From assembly GCA_964399265.1 (NCBI GenBank), contig CAYNQF010000114.1:1-6588 (forward strand): a stretch of 6,588 nt of DNA, read 5' to 3'. The DNA is from WJLY01 sp964399265. GTDB taxonomy: Bacteria > Joyebacterota > Joyebacteria > Joyebacterales > Joyebacteraceae. Positions 5,142 to 6,588 of this stretch are shown here, in pieces. The notes under the pieces are model-generated. The model did not search any database. It was not told the DNA's origin and saw only the letters and a program-made list of their open reading frames with translations. The first letter of the stretch is position 1; each line of letters starts with the position of its first letter. The position numbers were made by a program, and so were the translations under genes.

Positions 5142-6440
5142 CTACAGCCTCCGCATGATCGCCCGCCTCTTGCTGAAGACGAGCTCGGCCACGAGGATGA
5201 GGGCGTAGGCGCCCAAGATCCACTCCAGGCCGGCAACCGCAGTCTTGAACATGTACCCGACCAGGACGCCCCACGATACCACGCAGGCCGTCATCCCCAG
5301 AAGCGGCAGGGCCGGGTGGATGCCGATCTTCCGGCGCAGTCTGAACGCCGAGAGGTTGATGGACGCGAATATAAGCAGGAACACTGAACTTGCGAACGAC
5401 GAGATGATGGTGAGGTCCATCGTATTCACGAATAGGACCGCGATCGCCGTGACCACAATGAGGCTGACGGACGGGATGTCCCTGGTGCGTTCTTTGTGCG
5501 AGAAGGCCTTCGGAAGATCCTTCTCCTTCGACATGACGAGTCCCAGTCGCGCCGTGCTGAAGAGGGTCGCGTTGATGGCGGAGGACGTGGACAGGAGCGC
5601 CCCCAGACCGATCAACAGGAACCCCGCGTGTCCCAGGAAGGGCTTGGCCGCAACGGCGAGCGCGTACTCCTTGTAACGGTGGATCTCGCCTGGGGACAGA
5701 TTGCCGACGGCGACGAGCGAGACGAGGATGTAGACGACGGTCGTGACGGCAATGGAGATGATGATCCCACGTTTCAGATCACGCTGGGGATGCCTCATCT
5801 CGTTCACCGCGTTCGGGATGAGTTCGAACCCCTCGTATGCGACGAAGATGAGCGCCGCTCCCATCAGCGCACCCATCGTCCCCATGTTGAAGACCGGCAG
5901 CAGATGGTCCGACTTCACGTAGAAGAGCCCCGCGACCGCGAAGAGCGACAGAATGAGAAGCTTCACGAGCACAAGGATGTCCTCGGATGTGCCCGAGGCT
6001 CTGACCCCGTAGAGGTTCACACCGAGGAATATCGCCAGCACGCCGGAGGAGAGCAGGTGAGACATGATCGGGTTGGACCCGGCACTTCCCAGTATGGCGC
6101 TCCCGTATGCGCCGAAGGTGAAGGCGTAGAGACCCAGGGTGCCGACGTAACCCGCGACCAGGAGCCACCCGCCGATGCCGGCGATGTTCGGATGGGAGAA
6201 GGCATGCTCGAGGTAGGTGAAGCTCCCGCCGTCGGAGTGATACGCGAGCCCCAGCCTGATGTAGCTCCACCCGGTGATCATGGCGATCGCGCCGCCGATG
6301 GCGAAGGCGACGGGCGCCGCGTGGCCGGCGAGGCCCGCCGAGAGGCCCAGCACGGAGAAGATGCCGCCGCCCACCATGCCGCCCACGCCCATTGCGACGA
6401 GTTCGCGGAGTCCGAGTTTGCCTTGTGGCTTGCCTGCCAT
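5142..6440 (-). CDS. APC-family amino acid permease
   Basis: A 432-residue inner-membrane transporter of the amino acid-polyamine-organocation superfamily, close to the usual size, with about 12 hydrophobic segments (first at 13-35, last at about 403-421). TM1 carries the broken-helix glycine motif MGVGGMVGGGIFSVLG (17-32), which binds the substrate backbone in this fold. SDGGSFTYLEHAF (69-81) matches the conserved loop before TM3. FVAYEGFELIPNAVNEMRHP (199-218) is the TM6 broken helix with the family pattern (AY-GFE...E-K/R-NP), followed by R220 and D221. It should bring in an amino acid or amine by proton or sodium symport, or exchange one, but the substrate cannot be read. The ATG at 6440 shares its A with the stop of the upstream gene (TGATG), so the two are probably coupled; GGGAGGG lies about 10 bases upstream. 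The same frame remains open to 6551, but that stretch is the upstream gene in another frame. Confidence 0.88.
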   Translation of the reverse strand: MAGKPQGKLGLRELVAMGVGGMVGGGIFSVLGLSAGLAGHAAPVAFAIGGAIAMITGWSYIRLGLAYHSDGGSFTYLEHAFSHPNIAGIGGWLLVAGYVGTLGLYAFTFGAYGSAILGSAGSNPIMSHLLSSGVLAIFLGVNLYGVRASGTSEDILVLVKLLILSLFAVAGLFYVKSDHLLPVFNMGTMGALMGAALIFVAYEGFELIPNAVNEMRHPQRDLKRGIIISIAVTTVVYILVSLVAVGNLSPGEIHRYKEYALAVAAKPFLGHAGFLLIGLGALLSTSSAINATLFSTARLGLVMSKEKDLPKAFSHKERTRDIPSVSLIVVTAIAVLFVNTMDLTIISSFASSVFLLIFASINLSAFRLRRKIGIHPALPLLGMTACVVSWGVLVGYMFKTAVAGLEWILGAYALILVAELVFSKRRAIMRRL

Positions 6441-6588
6441 CAGGTCAACACCCTCCCCTGTTCTGAGGAACGCAGACGCCTGACCACGGAGCGCGCCAGC
6501 AGCAGGAGACCGACCACAGTCAGGACGCCGACGATGCTGGCGCCTCGCCACTGCTCAAGATCGTGGTCGACGGAGAACCAGATGAAGA
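6440..6588 (-). CDS. C-terminal end of an unidentified membrane protein
   Basis: The last 48 codons of a gene that enters from the right edge. The visible part reads FIWFSVDHDLEQWRGA, then a hydrophobic segment SIVGVLTVVGLLLLA (17-31), then a strongly basic tail RSVVRRLRSS, as expected for a final membrane helix with its C-terminus in the cytoplasm. Third codon positions are G/C-rich, as in the neighbouring genes. Its TGA overlaps the ATG of the APC permease by one base (TGATG), which supports both this reading frame and an operon. Too little is visible to name a family. The gene could encode a partner of the permease or another transporter. Confidence 0.68.
   Translation of the reverse strand, partial: FIWFSVDHDLEQWRGASIVGVLTVVGLLLLARSVVRRLRSSEQGRVLT

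Noticed and set aside
4590..5387. A 265-residue open frame on the plus strand
   Set aside because: It spans the MscS-like gene and the end of the permease gene on the other strand, with a charged His/Arg/Asp-rich composition typical of an antisense shadow.
6441..6551. An N-terminal extension of the permease by 37 residues
   Set aside because: The added residues are Arg/Ala-rich and not membrane-like, and the same bases encode the C-terminus of the upstream membrane protein in another frame, with its stop overlapping the ATG at 6440.
1..6588. CRISPR arrays, tRNA or rRNA genes, insertion sequences and phage genes
   Set aside because: I found no regularly spaced repeats, cloverleaf or rRNA-like stretches, transposase-like proteins or terminal inverted repeats in the window.

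Overview
This is a GC-rich window carrying seven protein-coding genes, two of them cut by the window ends. Six genes lie on the minus strand and one, a lipoprotein gene, on the plus strand. The genes read as ordinary bacterial genes with G/C-rich third codon positions and Shine-Dalgarno sites. A lipoprotein with a Ser right after its lipid-accepting Cys, built from Ig-like and PPC-like repeats, suggests a Gram-negative (two-membrane) bacterium. The mix of genes would suit an uncultivated, environmental lineage, but the sequence alone does not fix the phylum. I saw no mobile element, CRISPR array, tRNA or rRNA.

Layout. Positions 1-1185 (minus): the first 45 codons of a PanB-like ketopantoate hydroxymethyltransferase, downstream of a complete 316-residue TIM-barrel protein resembling the peptidase U32 family. 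Positions 1186-1470: a divergent control region with a very good sigma70-type promoter for the plus-strand gene, a weaker candidate for the minus-strand gene, and a 12-bp palindrome in the latter's leader. Positions 1471-2628 (plus): a 385-residue secreted lipoprotein with one Big_5-like Ig domain and two Cys-bracketed PPC-like domains. Positions 2644-3767 (minus): a small dimeric alpha/beta-barrel (ABM-like) protein and an alpha/beta hydrolase, overlapping by ATGA. Positions 3963-6588 (minus): the C-terminus of an unidentified membrane protein, an APC-family amino acid permease that starts on the stop codon of that gene (TGATG), and 75 bases later an MscS-family mechanosensitive channel.

How the genes may work together. 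The minus strand seems to hold three short transcription units: membrane protein-APC permease-MscS channel (uptake plus pressure release), ABM-like protein-hydrolase (probably a small catabolic or detoxifying pair), and U32-like barrel-PanB (a metabolic pair whose substrate is not evident). The lipoprotein is a lone gene that converges on the hydrolase with 15 bases between stop codons. No gene here forms an obvious defence system or other clearly new system. The best leads are the U32-like/PanB pairing and the duplicated Cys-framed modules of the lipoprotein.
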